From Ruminococcaceae bacterium UBA737 (lineage in GTDB: Bacteria > Bacillota > Clostridia > Oscillospirales > Acutalibacteraceae), in NCBI GenBank assembly GCA_002297415.1, contig DBKZ01000098.1, positions 315 through 19,599 of the forward strand: a DNA stretch of 19,285 nt. The letters run 5' to 3'. This document shows, in pieces, positions 8,292 through 15,422 of the stretch (positions are counted from its first letter, which is position 1; each line of letters starts with the position of its first letter). Under the pieces are notes generated by a model, which did not search any database, had not been told where the DNA came from, and was given only the letters and a program-made list of their open reading frames with translations. The position numbers were made by a program, and so were the translations under genes.

Positions 8292-10718
8292 ATGAAAAAA
8301 TTCAGTATTTCGGGTATGAGCTGTGCGGCATGCAGCGCAAGAGTGCAAAAAGCGGTTTCGAAGCTTGATAATATCGAAACCTGCGAGGTAAACCTTCTTA
8401 CCAATACAATGGTCTGTGAGGGAACCGCCTCCGATAAGGAGATTATAGAAGCGGTTAAAAATGCAGGCTATGGGGCTAAGATTTATAATGAAAACGATAC
8501 TGAGGGGAAAGAAAGCCCGTTTTCAAAGCTTAAGAAAAGGCTTATTTATTCCGTCGGTGTCTTAATCGTTTTAATGTATGTTTCAATGGGATTTGTAATG
8601 TGGAATTTTCCCTTGCCGTCATTTCTATCCGAAAATCTGATATTGGTTGCTTTAATTGAACTTGTTTTAACAGTTGTTATTATGATAATCAACCGAAGCT
8701 TTTTCATCAGCGGCTTTAAAAATCTTTTCAGGCTTTCGCCGAATATGGATTCCTTAGTTGCAATAGGCTCGGGAACGGCATTTGTTTACAGCACGGTTAT
8801 AACCGTGAAAATGCTTATAAACGGAAATATAATGCACCACGATCTACATGGGCTTTATTTTGAATCCGCCGCTATGATTTTAACGCTTATTACGGTCGGC
8901 AAAATGCTTGAAGCCTATTCAAAGGGTAAAACCACGGCTGAATTAAACCGCCTTATGAGTTTTGCTCCGAAAACCGCCACTCTTTTAATTAACGGAGAGG
9001 AAAAAACCGTTCCTGTTTCCGAAATTAAAATCGGCGATGTTATTTTGACAAGGGCAGGGGAAAGCTTCGCGGTTGACGGAGAGATAATCGAGGGAACCTG
9101 CTCGGCTGACGAATCCGCGATTACGGGCGAAAGCATGCCTGTTGATAAATCCGTCGGCGATAAGGTGACAGGCGCTACTATAAACCTTTCGGGCGCGGTT
9201 AAAATCAAAGCCGAGGCAATTGGGGAAGACACGGTATTTTCTAAAATTATCAAAACCGTTAATGACGCCGCGTCCTCAAAAGCTCCGATTGCAAGAATTG
9301 CGGATAGGGTTTCGGGCGTGTTTGTTCCGTCGGTTCTGCTTATCGCGGTTATAACCTTGGTTGTATGGCTGATAACAGGCGCCGCTGTTTCTACGGCGCT
9401 TTCACATTCGATTGCGGTAATAGTCATAAGCTGTCCGTGCGCTTTGGGACTTGCAACTCCCGTTGCAATAATGGTTTCAAGCGGCGTCGGCGCTAAATGC
9501 GGTATTCTTTATAAAAATGCCGCCGCAATAGAAATGTCGGGTAAAATCAAAACCGTCATTATGGATAAAACAGGCACTATTACAACCGGTAAGCCCTCTG
9601 TAATTAAGGCTTCCGCCGCCGAAAATACCGATTTTGAGGAATTTAAAAATACAGCCTTTTCCTTGGAAAAGAATAGCACACATCCGCTTGCGGTTGCGGT
9701 GACAGAATATTTTTCGGAGCTTAATGCAAAGGAAATCGGGATTACCGATTTTGAAGAGGTTGCAGGAAAGGGAGTTTTTGCCGAAAGTAACGGCAAAAAG
9801 CTTTTTGCGGGAAATCTTAAAGCCGCAAAGGAGCTTTGCGAAATTTCGGAAAATATTGAAAGCGACGCGGCTTCTCAGTCCGATATCGGCGCAACACCCG
9901 TTTTCTTTGTTTGCGATAATAAGCTTTTGGGCTTTGCGGCGGTTGCCGATACCGTTAAACCCGACAGCGCGCTTGCAGTAAAGAGGTTTAAGGAAATGGG
10001 CATTACTACCGTAATGCTCACGGGTGATAACGCCCGTACCGCTTCTGCTATCGCGAAAAAGGTAGGAATTGAAAAGGTTGTTTCAGATGTTTTGCCGAAT
10101 GAAAAAGCTGATGTTGTGGCAAAATATAAGAATGAAAGCAGAACCGCTATGATAGGCGACGGAATCAACGACGCTCCCGCTCTTGCCACCGCCGATCTCG
10201 GAATAGCAATAGGCGCAGGTAAGGATATCGCCATTGATGTTGCAGACGCAGTGCTTATAAAGAACAGTATGCTTGACGCGGTAAACTGCATATCGCTTGG
10301 CAGAAAGGCGCTTTTAAATATCAAGGAAAACCTTTTCTGGGCGTTTATCTATAATGTCATAGGAATTCCTATGGCGGCAGGTCTTTTCGGATTTAACTTA
10401 AATCCGATGTTTGCAGCTGCTGCTATGTCCTTGTCAAGCGTAAGCGTTGTTACAAATGCTTTAAGACTTAATACCTTTAAACCTTTAAAAACACGGGAAG
10501 TGAAAACAGTGAAAAAGACAGTTTTAATAACAGGCATGATGTGCGGTCATTGCTCCGCAAGGGTTAAATCCGCGCTCGAAAAGCTCGGAGGAGTAAAATC
10601 TGCCGAGGTTGACCATGAAAAGGGAACAGCCGTTATAACCTGCGACAGCACGCTAAGCGACAGCGCAATTAAAAATTGCGTCGAAGCTGAAGGCTATAAG
10701 GTAACTGAAATAAAATAA
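8292..10718 (+). CDS. copA: Copper-exporting P1B-type ATPase with HMA domains at both ends
   Basis: The product has 808 residues. An N-terminal HMA domain (1-65) carries GMSCAAC (Cys11, Cys14). The actuator loop has TGES (278-281), the transport helix has CPC (381-383), the phosphorylation site is DKTGT (Asp425), and the nucleotide domain has the HP pair (464-465) and GDGINDAP (622-629). The last helices contain YN (688-689) and MSLSS (712-716), the residues that define Cu(I) selectivity (P1B-1). It would export Cu(I) from the cytosol. A second HMA domain follows the last helix (about 742-808, GMMCGHC, Cys751/Cys754). That is an uncommon position, since extra HMA domains are usually N-terminal. 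It lies 55 bp after the PBP gene with no terminator between, so read-through or a weak local promoter (TTATCA 8248, TATAAA 8272) are both possible. No CsoR or CopZ gene is adjacent. Confidence 0.95.
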   Translation: MKKFSISGMSCAACSARVQKAVSKLDNIETCEVNLLTNTMVCEGTASDKEIIEAVKNAGYGAKIYNENDTEGKESPFSKLKKRLIYSVGVLIVLMYVSMGFVMWNFPLPSFLSENLILVALIELVLTVVIMIINRSFFISGFKNLFRLSPNMDSLVAIGSGTAFVYSTVITVKMLINGNIMHHDLHGLYFESAAMILTLITVGKMLEAYSKGKTTAELNRLMSFAPKTATLLINGEEKTVPVSEIKIGDVILTRAGESFAVDGEIIEGTCSADESAITGESMPVDKSVGDKVTGATINLSGAVKIKAEAIGEDTVFSKIIKTVNDAASSKAPIARIADRVSGVFVPSVLLIAVITLVVWLITGAAVSTALSHSIAVIVISCPCALGLATPVAIMVSSGVGAKCGILYKNAAAIEMSGKIKTVIMDKTGTITTGKPSVIKASAAENTDFEEFKNTAFSLEKNSTHPLAVAVTEYFSELNAKEIGITDFEEVAGKGVFAESNGKKLFAGNLKAAKELCEISENIESDAASQSDIGATPVFFVCDNKLLGFAAVADTVKPDSALAVKRFKEMGITTVMLTGDNARTASAIAKKVGIEKVVSDVLPNEKADVVAKYKNESRTAMIGDGINDAPALATADLGIAIGAGKDIAIDVADAVLIKNSMLDAVNCISLGRKALLNIKENLFWAFIYNVIGIPMAAGLFGFNLNPMFAAAAMSLSSVSVVTNALRLNTFKPLKTREVKTVKKTVLITGMMCGHCSARVKSALEKLGGVKSAEVDHEKGTAVITCDSTLSDSAIKNCVEAEGYKVTEIK

Positions 10719-10724
10719 GATACG

Positions 10725-10763
10725 AAAACTCTCGCATGTAATTTTTGCATGCGAGAGTTTTTT
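10725..10763. terminator. Strong terminator after copA, usable in both directions
   Basis: AAAACTCTCGCATG (10725-10738) pairs perfectly with CATGCGAGAGTTTT (10748-10761) around a 9-base loop, with T-runs on either side. It ends copA and reaches the stop codon of the convergent DeoR gene at 10762. Confidence 0.92.
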
Positions 10764-11511
10764 AAACTTTGTAAAATTCAGTGTTATTGTATTTTTTCTT
10801 TGTTTCTTCGGGGAAATCAAAGTCTGATATAACACCTTTTAAATCATTGAAGTCACCCGAATTATATTTGCTTTCAATATTTATTTTGCTATGGTCAACA
10901 AGAAGATATTGCTCTTTTGAATTATGTCTTGCCGCGTCTACTACTGCTGTCAGAGGAGTTCCGGCCGATTTTATAATACCGTTTTCATCAGAACCCCAGG
11001 TCGAAAAAAAGACCTTATCATAATTATAATTATAAACAGTTCTTACTGCGTCATCACCGCCCAACATATATGGCGGCTCTATTAAAATTCCGCCTGTGCA
11101 AATTGCTTTGATTCCGCAATCGGTTAAGTGCGTAACAAGCGCAAGGTTGTTGGTTACTACAGAAATATCTGTTTTTCCGGAAAGATACTCACCCATTTTT
11201 TCACTCGTTGTAGAGCCGTCTATAAATACGATATCCCCGTCGCAGATAAGCTCTGCTGCCTTTTCTGAAATTTTCCGCTTGACGATTTTTTCTTGATTAT
11301 AGCGGAATTCAAGCGGAATTTGAGACTTATTATTGACTAATTCAACCCCTCCGTAGCTTCTTATTACTATTTTGCGATTTTCCAGTATATTAAGGTCTCT
11401 GTTTATTGTTGCATTGGAGTAATTAAGCTTTTTGTTAATAAATTTAACCGTTACATATCCGTAAACATTGAGTATTTCTATGATTTTATCTAACCGTTCT
11501 TTTTGATACAT
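10762..11511 (-). CDS. DeoR-family transcriptional regulator
   Basis: The product has 249 residues when started at the ATG at 11511. That ATG is preceded by AAAGGA with a 6-base gap, whereas an in-frame ATG five codons upstream (11526) has no ribosome binding site. The N-terminal winged helix (about 5-57, with ATINRDLNILENRKIVIRSYGG) is the DeoR HTH. The remainder is the DeoRC sensor domain with IDGSTTS (about 97-103) and VTNN (about 119-122), which in this family binds a phosphorylated sugar or nucleoside. It is divergent from the MATE/PHP operon across 124 bp that contains two matched pairs of direct repeats, so it is the obvious regulator of that operon and of itself. Such regulators are usually repressors relieved by a sugar phosphate; the actual ligand cannot be read here. 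Confidence 0.9.
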   Translation of the reverse strand: MYQKERLDKIIEILNVYGYVTVKFINKKLNYSNATINRDLNILENRKIVIRSYGGVELVNNKSQIPLEFRYNQEKIVKRKISEKAAELICDGDIVFIDGSTTSEKMGEYLSGKTDISVVTNNLALVTHLTDCGIKAICTGGILIEPPYMLGGDDAVRTVYNYNYDKVFFSTWGSDENGIIKSAGTPLTAVVDAARHNSKEQYLLVDHSKINIESKYNSGDFNDLKGVISDFDFPEETKKKYNNTEFYKV

Positions 11512-11517
11512 CTTTTG

Positions 11518-11523
11518 TCCTTT
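11518..11523 (-). promoter_or_regulatory. Ribosome binding site deciding the DeoR start
   Basis: On the minus strand AAAGGA lies six bases before the ATG at 11511. The alternative ATG at 11526 overlaps this site and lacks one of its own. Confidence 0.75.
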
Positions 11524-11527
11524 CATA

Positions 11528-11584
11528 TTGAGAAAAGTTGAGAATTTCCCAAAATTTCAAACTCTGTTGAAAAAAGTTGAGAAA
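11528..11584. promoter_or_regulatory. Two paired direct repeats, candidate DeoR operators
   Basis: TTGAGAAAAGTTGAGAAT (11528-11545) and TTGAAAAAAGTTGAGAAA (11567-11584) match at 16 of 18 positions and are 39 bp apart. Each contains two TTGA(G/A)AA half-sites exactly 10 bp apart, one helical turn. The second copy overlaps the likely -35 region of the MATE gene. The first lies in the leader of the DeoR gene just before its ribosome binding site. Binding by the DeoR protein is inference. Confidence 0.65.
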
Positions 11585-11604
11585 TGTTCTAAACTGATTA
11601 TAGA
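11577..11604 (+). promoter_or_regulatory. Possible promoter of the MATE/PHP operon
   Basis: TTGAGA (11577-11582) and TATAGA (11599-11604) are 16 bp apart. An alternative is TTGAAA (11567-11572) with TAAACT (11590-11595) at 17 bp. Both are imperfect and both overlap the second repeat pair. Confidence 0.4.
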
Positions 11605-11625
11605 AAGAAAAGTTCGATTTGTCAA
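11597..11625 (-). promoter_or_regulatory. Perfect consensus sigma-A promoter driving the DeoR gene
   Basis: Read on the minus strand, TTGACA (11625-11620) and TATAAT (11602-11597) match the consensus at all 12 positions with 17-bp spacing. The predicted start near 11590 gives a leader of about 80 bases containing both repeat pairs. The -35 box touches the ribosome binding site of the opposing MATE gene. Confidence 0.85.
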
Positions 11626-11630
11626 GGTGA
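11624..11630 (+). promoter_or_regulatory. Ribosome binding site fixing the TTG start of the MATE gene
   Basis: AAGGTGA lies five bases before TTG 11636-11638. The longer open frame back to 11528 has no such site and would run through the operator repeats. Confidence 0.75.
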
Positions 11631-11635
11631 TATGT

Positions 11636-13012
11636 TTGAAGGATTTAACAAAAGGAAATATTTATAAAACTTTTTTGCTGTTTGCAATTCCTTTGATTTT
11701 AGCGGGTCTTTTGTCACAGTCATCGAGCATAATTGATACTGTTATCGCTGGAAAAATGTTTGATTCGAAAGGACTTGCGGCAATAGGTGCGACTTCGCCG
11801 TTTATACAATTTTTTTCGTCTTTCTTTTGGGGTTACGGCATAGGCTATTCAATTTATATAGCAAATCTTTTCGGTGCAGGTGATTATAAAAAAGTCAAAA
11901 CGGCAATTTATATCAATTATTATTTTTTAATTACATTTATCTTTTCTTTGAGCATAATAACGGTTGTTTTCAAAGAGCCTGTTTTTAATTTGCTTTCCGT
12001 CGATAAATCAATCAGAGACAGCGCATACGGATATTTTGTAATATATATGCTCGGTATTTTTTTTGTTATATTTAATACAATAAATCTTTATGTTATGAAT
12101 GCTTTGGGAAGTAGTACGGTTCCTTTTTTAATGTCGGTACTTATCACTGTTCTTCATATTGCAGGAAATGTTTTTGCCGTAAAGGTACTTAAAATGGGAA
12201 TAAACGGAATTGCGGCTTCGACTGTATTATCAGCCGCAGTTGTTAATGTCCTGTATTTTGCGGAAATAAAAAAATGTCTAAAAAAAATGGGCGTTGAAAA
12301 ATATAAAGTCAAGTTCTCTTTTGACCCTGTAAAAAAAGGTTTTTTTTATTCTTTGCCGACTGCATTTCAACAGCTTGTAATGTATTTCTCATCGGTTATT
12401 ATATCTCCCATAGTAAACGGAATAGGCGGTGCGGCTTCGGCGGCATATATTATTTGTCTTAAGGTTTACGATATAAATGCGAGTGTTTATCAAAACTCTG
12501 CGAAAACCTTAAGCAATTATGTCGCGCAGAGTATGGGCGCGGGAAAGTATGAAAATGTTAAAAAGGGCTTAAAGGTCGGATTTTTGCAGGGTGTAGTTCT
12601 TGTTCTTCCTTTTATAATTTTTTGCGTAATTTTTGCAAAACAGCTTTGCATGCTGTTTCTTACTGAAGAAAGCGGAAACAGTGATGTACTGAATTTGTCT
12701 TTTACATTTGTCCGATATTATATTCCCCTTGTTATTTTTGATTTGGTTAACAATCTTTTACACGGCTTTTACAGAAGCAATAAAGCAATGAATATAGTTG
12801 TAATAGTAACAGTTTTCGGATCGGTTTCAAGAATTATTTCAACATTTGTTTTGGTGGGAAAATTCGGAATGAACGGTGTATATGCAGGCTGGGCAGCATC
12901 TTGGATTCTTGAATGTATATTTACTTTAATACTGTATTTTTCGGGTGTCTGGAAATCCGATGAAATAAAAAAATATGAATTAAAAAGAAAGGGAAATAGT
13001 TATGAAATTTAA
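11636..13012 (+). CDS. MATE-family multidrug/metabolite efflux transporter
   Basis: Started at TTG 11636 the product has 458 residues (MKDLTKGNIYKTFLLF...), the usual MATE length. Extending to ATG 11528 would add 36 residues that overlap the control region. The protein is almost wholly hydrophobic, with about twelve predicted membrane helices in two MatE halves. The first half opens with FAIPLILAGLLSQSSSIIDTV and the second with FYSLPTAFQQLVMYFSS, the expected internal repeat. MATE proteins export cationic drugs or metabolites in exchange for Na+ or H+. The end overlaps the PHP gene by 11 bp, so the two are co-translated. The divergent DeoR gene suggests control by a phosphorylated metabolite rather than by a drug. 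The family is certain; the substrate is unknown. Confidence 0.9.
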   Translation: MKDLTKGNIYKTFLLFAIPLILAGLLSQSSSIIDTVIAGKMFDSKGLAAIGATSPFIQFFSSFFWGYGIGYSIYIANLFGAGDYKKVKTAIYINYYFLITFIFSLSIITVVFKEPVFNLLSVDKSIRDSAYGYFVIYMLGIFFVIFNTINLYVMNALGSSTVPFLMSVLITVLHIAGNVFAVKVLKMGINGIAASTVLSAAVVNVLYFAEIKKCLKKMGVEKYKVKFSFDPVKKGFFYSLPTAFQQLVMYFSSVIISPIVNGIGGAASAAYIICLKVYDINASVYQNSAKTLSNYVAQSMGAGKYENVKKGLKVGFLQGVVLVLPFIIFCVIFAKQLCMLFLTEESGNSDVLNLSFTFVRYYIPLVIFDLVNNLLHGFYRSNKAMNIVVIVTVFGSVSRIISTFVLVGKFGMNGVYAGWAASWILECIFTLILYFSGVWKSDEIKKYELKRKGNSYEI

Positions 13013-13796
13013 AATTGACCACGATTTACACATTCACACAGTACTTTCCTTATGTGCGGACGGCGACGAAAGACAGAATAAATTCGCATTGCTGAAATAC
13101 GCCGAGGATAACGGTCTTAAAACAATTTGCGTGACCGACCATTATTGGGATTCTGCGGTCGAGGGTGCAAGTGATTGGTATAAGCCGCAAAATTTTGAAC
13201 ACATTTCAAAAATTAAGCCCCTTCCCGAGAGCAACGGAGTAAAATTTCTGTTCGGCTGTGAAACAGAGCTTAACAGACAGTGCGTTTTGGGAATTCCAAA
13301 GGAAAGATTTGATGATTTTGATTTTATTATTATTCCTACAACTCACATGCACATGGGCGGCGGCTTTGTAGTCAGAGGAGATGAAAGTCCGAAAGAAAGA
13401 GCGGAGCTTTGGAAAAGCAGACTTAATGCTGTTCTTGATATGGATTTGCCATTTGGAAAGGTTGGAATTGCTCATCTTACCTGTACTTTAATAGATAAAG
13501 GCCCTAAGGGATATTTAGAGGTCTTAAGAAATATTTCCGATGAGGATTTTGAAAAATGCTTTAAAAAAGCAGCTGAAAAAGGCGTCGGAATAGAGCTTAA
13601 TTTTAATTCTCTTACTATTGATGATGATGAATTTAATGAAGTTTTGCGTCCTTATAAAATTGCAAAAGAACAGGGCTGTAAATTCTATTTGGGCTCTGAC
13701 GCCCATCATCCGGAGGGCTTTGAAAGAGCGGTAGAAAATTTTTCTAAAATAGTTGACGCTTTAGGCCTTGAGGAAACGGATAAATTCCGCATATAA
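13002..13796 (+). CDS. PHP-domain metal-dependent phosphoesterase
   Basis: The product has 264 residues and is a single PHP domain with a full metal-ligand set: DLHIH (His10, His12), TDH (Asp46, His47), GCETEL (Glu87), THMH (His115, His117), GIAHL (His158) and SDAHH (Asp233, His235). Free-standing PHP proteins of this size hydrolyse phosphate esters such as histidinol phosphate, nucleotides or sugar phosphates using up to three divalent metals. No other his gene is nearby, so a dedicated histidinol phosphatase (HisK) role is not supported. The ATG lies inside the end of the MATE gene, 11 bp before its stop closes, behind AAAGGGAAA. Its pairing with an exporter and a DeoR sensor fits dephosphorylation of a metabolite that is then exported or sensed, but that is inference. 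It is followed at once by a terminator. Confidence 0.88.
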   Translation: MKFKIDHDLHIHTVLSLCADGDERQNKFALLKYAEDNGLKTICVTDHYWDSAVEGASDWYKPQNFEHISKIKPLPESNGVKFLFGCETELNRQCVLGIPKERFDDFDFIIIPTTHMHMGGGFVVRGDESPKERAELWKSRLNAVLDMDLPFGKVGIAHLTCTLIDKGPKGYLEVLRNISDEDFEKCFKKAAEKGVGIELNFNSLTIDDDEFNEVLRPYKIAKEQGCKFYLGSDAHHPEGFERAVENFSKIVDALGLEETDKFRI

Positions 13797-13800
13797 GAAT

Positions 13801-13845
13801 AATCACCGTGTTTATCAGAAATAATAAACACGGTGATTTGTTTTT
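13801..13845 (+). terminator. Perfect 15-bp hairpin: PHP terminator and spoVAD leader
   Basis: AATCACCGTGTTTAT (13801-13815) pairs perfectly with ATAAACACGGTGATT (13824-13838) around an 8-base loop, followed by TGTTTTT. It terminates the MATE/PHP operon. The right arm also contains GGTGAT (13832-13837), the only candidate ribosome binding site for spoVAD, whose ATG begins at 13846. Confidence 0.88.
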
Positions 13846-14853
13846 ATGATAGAAAAAATCGGTAGCAGAACAATTAAATTTTCAAAGAAGCCGTCGGTTT
13901 TGGGTTATGGCTCTGTTGTCGGCAAAAAGGAGCACGAGGGACCTCTTTCAAATGAGTTTGACGCATTTTATGACGATAGCCGATTTGCGGAAAAAACCTT
14001 TGAAAAGGCAGAAAGCAGAATGCAGAAAATCGCGCTTGAAACCGCCTTTAATAAAAGCGGACTTTGCGAAAACGATATGGATGTTATTTTTGCGGGAGAC
14101 CTTTTAAATCAGTGTATAAGCTCTTCGTTTTCTTTAAGGGAAAAGCAGATTCCGTTTGTAGGCTTGTACGGCGCATGCTCGACAATGACCTTAGCGCTGA
14201 TAAACTCAGCTGTTTTCGTCGAAAGCGGAGCGGCAAGCCTTGCCGCCGCCGTCACCTCTTCCCATTTTTGCACGGCAGAGCGCCAATACAGATTTCCTCT
14301 TGAATACGGCTCGCAGAGAACCCCCACATCTCAGTGGACCGCAACCGCCGCAGGAGCCGATATAATAGGTATCGGCGAAAACAAGCCTTATATTGAATAC
14401 GCAACCGTAGGCAAAATCGTTGACCTCGGCGTAAAGGACGCTAATAATATGGGCGCCGCTATGGCGCCTGCCGCGGCTGATACTATTATTTCATATTTTA
14501 AGGAAACGAATACCTCGCCTGAGGATTATGATATGATTTTCACGGGCGATTTAGGCAAAGTAGGCTCGGATTTGCTCTATGAGCTTACAGAGCGCGAGGG
14601 AATAGATTTAAGATGCAGGCACAGCGATTGCGGACTTATCCTTTTTGACAGGGAAAAGCAGGATGTTCACGCAGGAGCGTCGGGTTGCGGCTGTTCGGCG
14701 GCAGTGCTTAATTCCTATGTTTTTCACAGAATGGAAAACGGCACATTTAAGAATATCCTATTTATGTCTACGGGCGCGCTCCTTTCTCCTACATCTACAA
14801 TGCAGGGCGAAAGCATTCCATCAATAGCACATCTTGTTAACATCAGGATATAA
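13846..14853 (+). CDS. spoVAD: Stage V sporulation protein AD
   Basis: The product has 335 residues and a thiolase-like fold. It begins with the typical SpoVAD opening, IGSRTIKFSKKP and later GKKEHEGPL, and contains LYGACSTM (108-115, Cys at the thiolase-like position) and FTGDLGKVGSDLL. SpoVAD is a soluble protein on the spore inner membrane that binds dipicolinic acid for its uptake into the forespore and is needed for germination release. The N-terminus aligns with known family members, which supports ATG 13846 even though that codon directly follows a terminator-like hairpin. In most spore formers spoVAD lies with spoVAC and spoVAE. Here neither is adjacent: the neighbours are a PHP gene and an XRE regulator. 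Forespore sigma-G control is expected from the family, but I found no convincing sigma-G promoter upstream. Confidence 0.95.
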   Translation: MIEKIGSRTIKFSKKPSVLGYGSVVGKKEHEGPLSNEFDAFYDDSRFAEKTFEKAESRMQKIALETAFNKSGLCENDMDVIFAGDLLNQCISSSFSLREKQIPFVGLYGACSTMTLALINSAVFVESGAASLAAAVTSSHFCTAERQYRFPLEYGSQRTPTSQWTATAAGADIIGIGENKPYIEYATVGKIVDLGVKDANNMGAAMAPAAADTIISYFKETNTSPEDYDMIFTGDLGKVGSDLLYELTEREGIDLRCRHSDCGLILFDREKQDVHAGASGCGCSAAVLNSYVFHRMENGTFKNILFMSTGALLSPTSTMQGESIPSIAHLVNIRI

Positions 14854-14854
14854 A

Positions 14855-15037
14855 AAAGTCCCCCTTAGCCTTTAGGGGAATGTCAAAGCGAATAGCTTTG
14901 ACAGGGGGATTTGCTAAAGATTATAAAGTGAAAAAACAAAGGAAAATCCCTCCACCGCGTGACCGCGGTCCGCCCTCCCTTTAGGCAAGGGAGGCTTAAA
15001 TACCCCTCAGTCAGCTTACGCTGACTGAGGGGTATTT
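14855..15037. repeat. Composite palindromic intergenic repeat (MITE/REP-like)
   Basis: This noncoding block holds four nested or adjacent inverted repeats. An outer TCCCCCT (14859-14865)/AGGGGGA (14903-14909) stem encloses GTCAAAGC/GCTTTGAC (14882-14889/14895-14902). Then come ACCGCG/CGCGGT (14954-14959/14964-14969), CCTCCCTT/AAGGGAGG (14974-14981/14987-14994), and a final 18-bp hairpin from 14998. CCCCT (14861-14865) can also pair with AGGGG at 14874-14878. Similar blocks with CCTCCCTTTAGGCAAGGGAGG modules are, as I recall, dispersed between genes in gut Ruminococcaceae. No ORF or transposase is present. Confidence 0.65.
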
Positions 15038-15040
15038 TTC
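14998..15040. terminator. Bidirectional terminator between spoVAD and the XRE gene
   Basis: An 18-bp perfect stem (14998-15015 with 15020-15037, loop TTAC) is flanked by an A-run on the left and T-run on the right. It lies between the ends of the convergent genes spoVAD (14853) and the XRE regulator (15049), and is the last module of the composite repeat. Confidence 0.85.
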
Positions 15041-15048
15041 ATTATAGC

Positions 15049-15279
15049 TTAATCGTCTTCCAACAGCTTTGACGGCGGGATATTAAGCACCTGAGCGATT
15101 TTAAACAAAGTTTCAAGCGATATTCCGCAAACAGTGCCTGTACCCTCAACCTGACCGACAAAGCTAACGCTTTTATCAATAAGTTCAGCAAAATATTCTT
15201 GTGTATAGCCGGCTTTTCTTCTGTAATATGCGATTTTTAAGCCAAGTGTAATATATTTTTCAGGAAACTCTGTTTTCAT
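15049..15279 (-). CDS. XRE/Cro-CI family small HTH regulator
   Basis: The product has 76 residues and is essentially one HTH_3 domain: LGLKIAYYRRKAGYTQEYFA (helices 1-2), LIDKSVSFVGQVE (recognition helix region) and SLETLFKIAQVLNIPPSKLL (closing helices). The segment after the recognition helix reads EGTGTVCGISLETL rather than the common E-G-x-R-x-P-S-L-E-T-L, a small departure in the linker loop. A good site, AAAGGAG, precedes the ATG on the minus strand. It is divergent from the SLOG-like gene over 143 bp that contains a promoter overlapped by an imperfect palindrome, which makes the SLOG gene a likely target. There is no sensor domain, so any signal must come through a partner or cofactor. 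It could equally be a global or antitoxin-like regulator. Confidence 0.85.
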   Translation of the reverse strand: MKTEFPEKYITLGLKIAYYRRKAGYTQEYFAELIDKSVSFVGQVEGTGTVCGISLETLFKIAQVLNIPPSKLLEDD

Positions 15280-15353
15280 TTTATCGCTCCTTTGCTCTTT
15301 ATTTATATTTTACCGAAAAGCAAAGGATTTTATTATCATATAGAAATGCAAAT

Positions 15354-15375
15354 ATCTTTACTCTAAGTGAAAGAT
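15354..15375. promoter_or_regulatory. Imperfect palindrome overlapping the SLOG promoter, candidate operator
   Basis: ATCTTTACT (15354-15362) and AGTGAAAGAT (15366-15375) form an inverted repeat with one extra base in the right arm. It covers the -35 box and part of the spacer of the promoter at 15357-15385, a position suited to repression by the divergent XRE protein. Confidence 0.4.
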
Positions 15376-15385
15376 ATTATATAAT
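15357..15385 (+). promoter_or_regulatory. Sigma-A promoter of the SLOG-like gene
   Basis: TTTACT (15357-15362) and TATAAT (15380-15385) are 17 bp apart. A second TATAAT at 15391-15396 could act as an alternative -10 box. Confidence 0.7.
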
Positions 15386-15422
15386 GGGTATATAATCATT
15401 TACTATTAGTCAAGGTGAGATA

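Noticed and set aside
8915..9427. 170-codon minus-strand frame inside copA, and similar frames inside other genes
   Set aside because: These are shadow frames lying wholly within well-supported genes, with no start signal or recognisable motif.
11528..11635. Extra 36 N-terminal residues for the MATE protein from ATG 11528
   Set aside because: They run through the paired repeats, have no ribosome binding site, and would make the protein longer than usual. TTG 11636 has AAGGTGA at the right distance.
13760..13845. Sigma-G promoter for spoVAD
   Set aside because: CATATAA at 13790 resembles a -10 box, but no suitable -35 box lies at the right distance.
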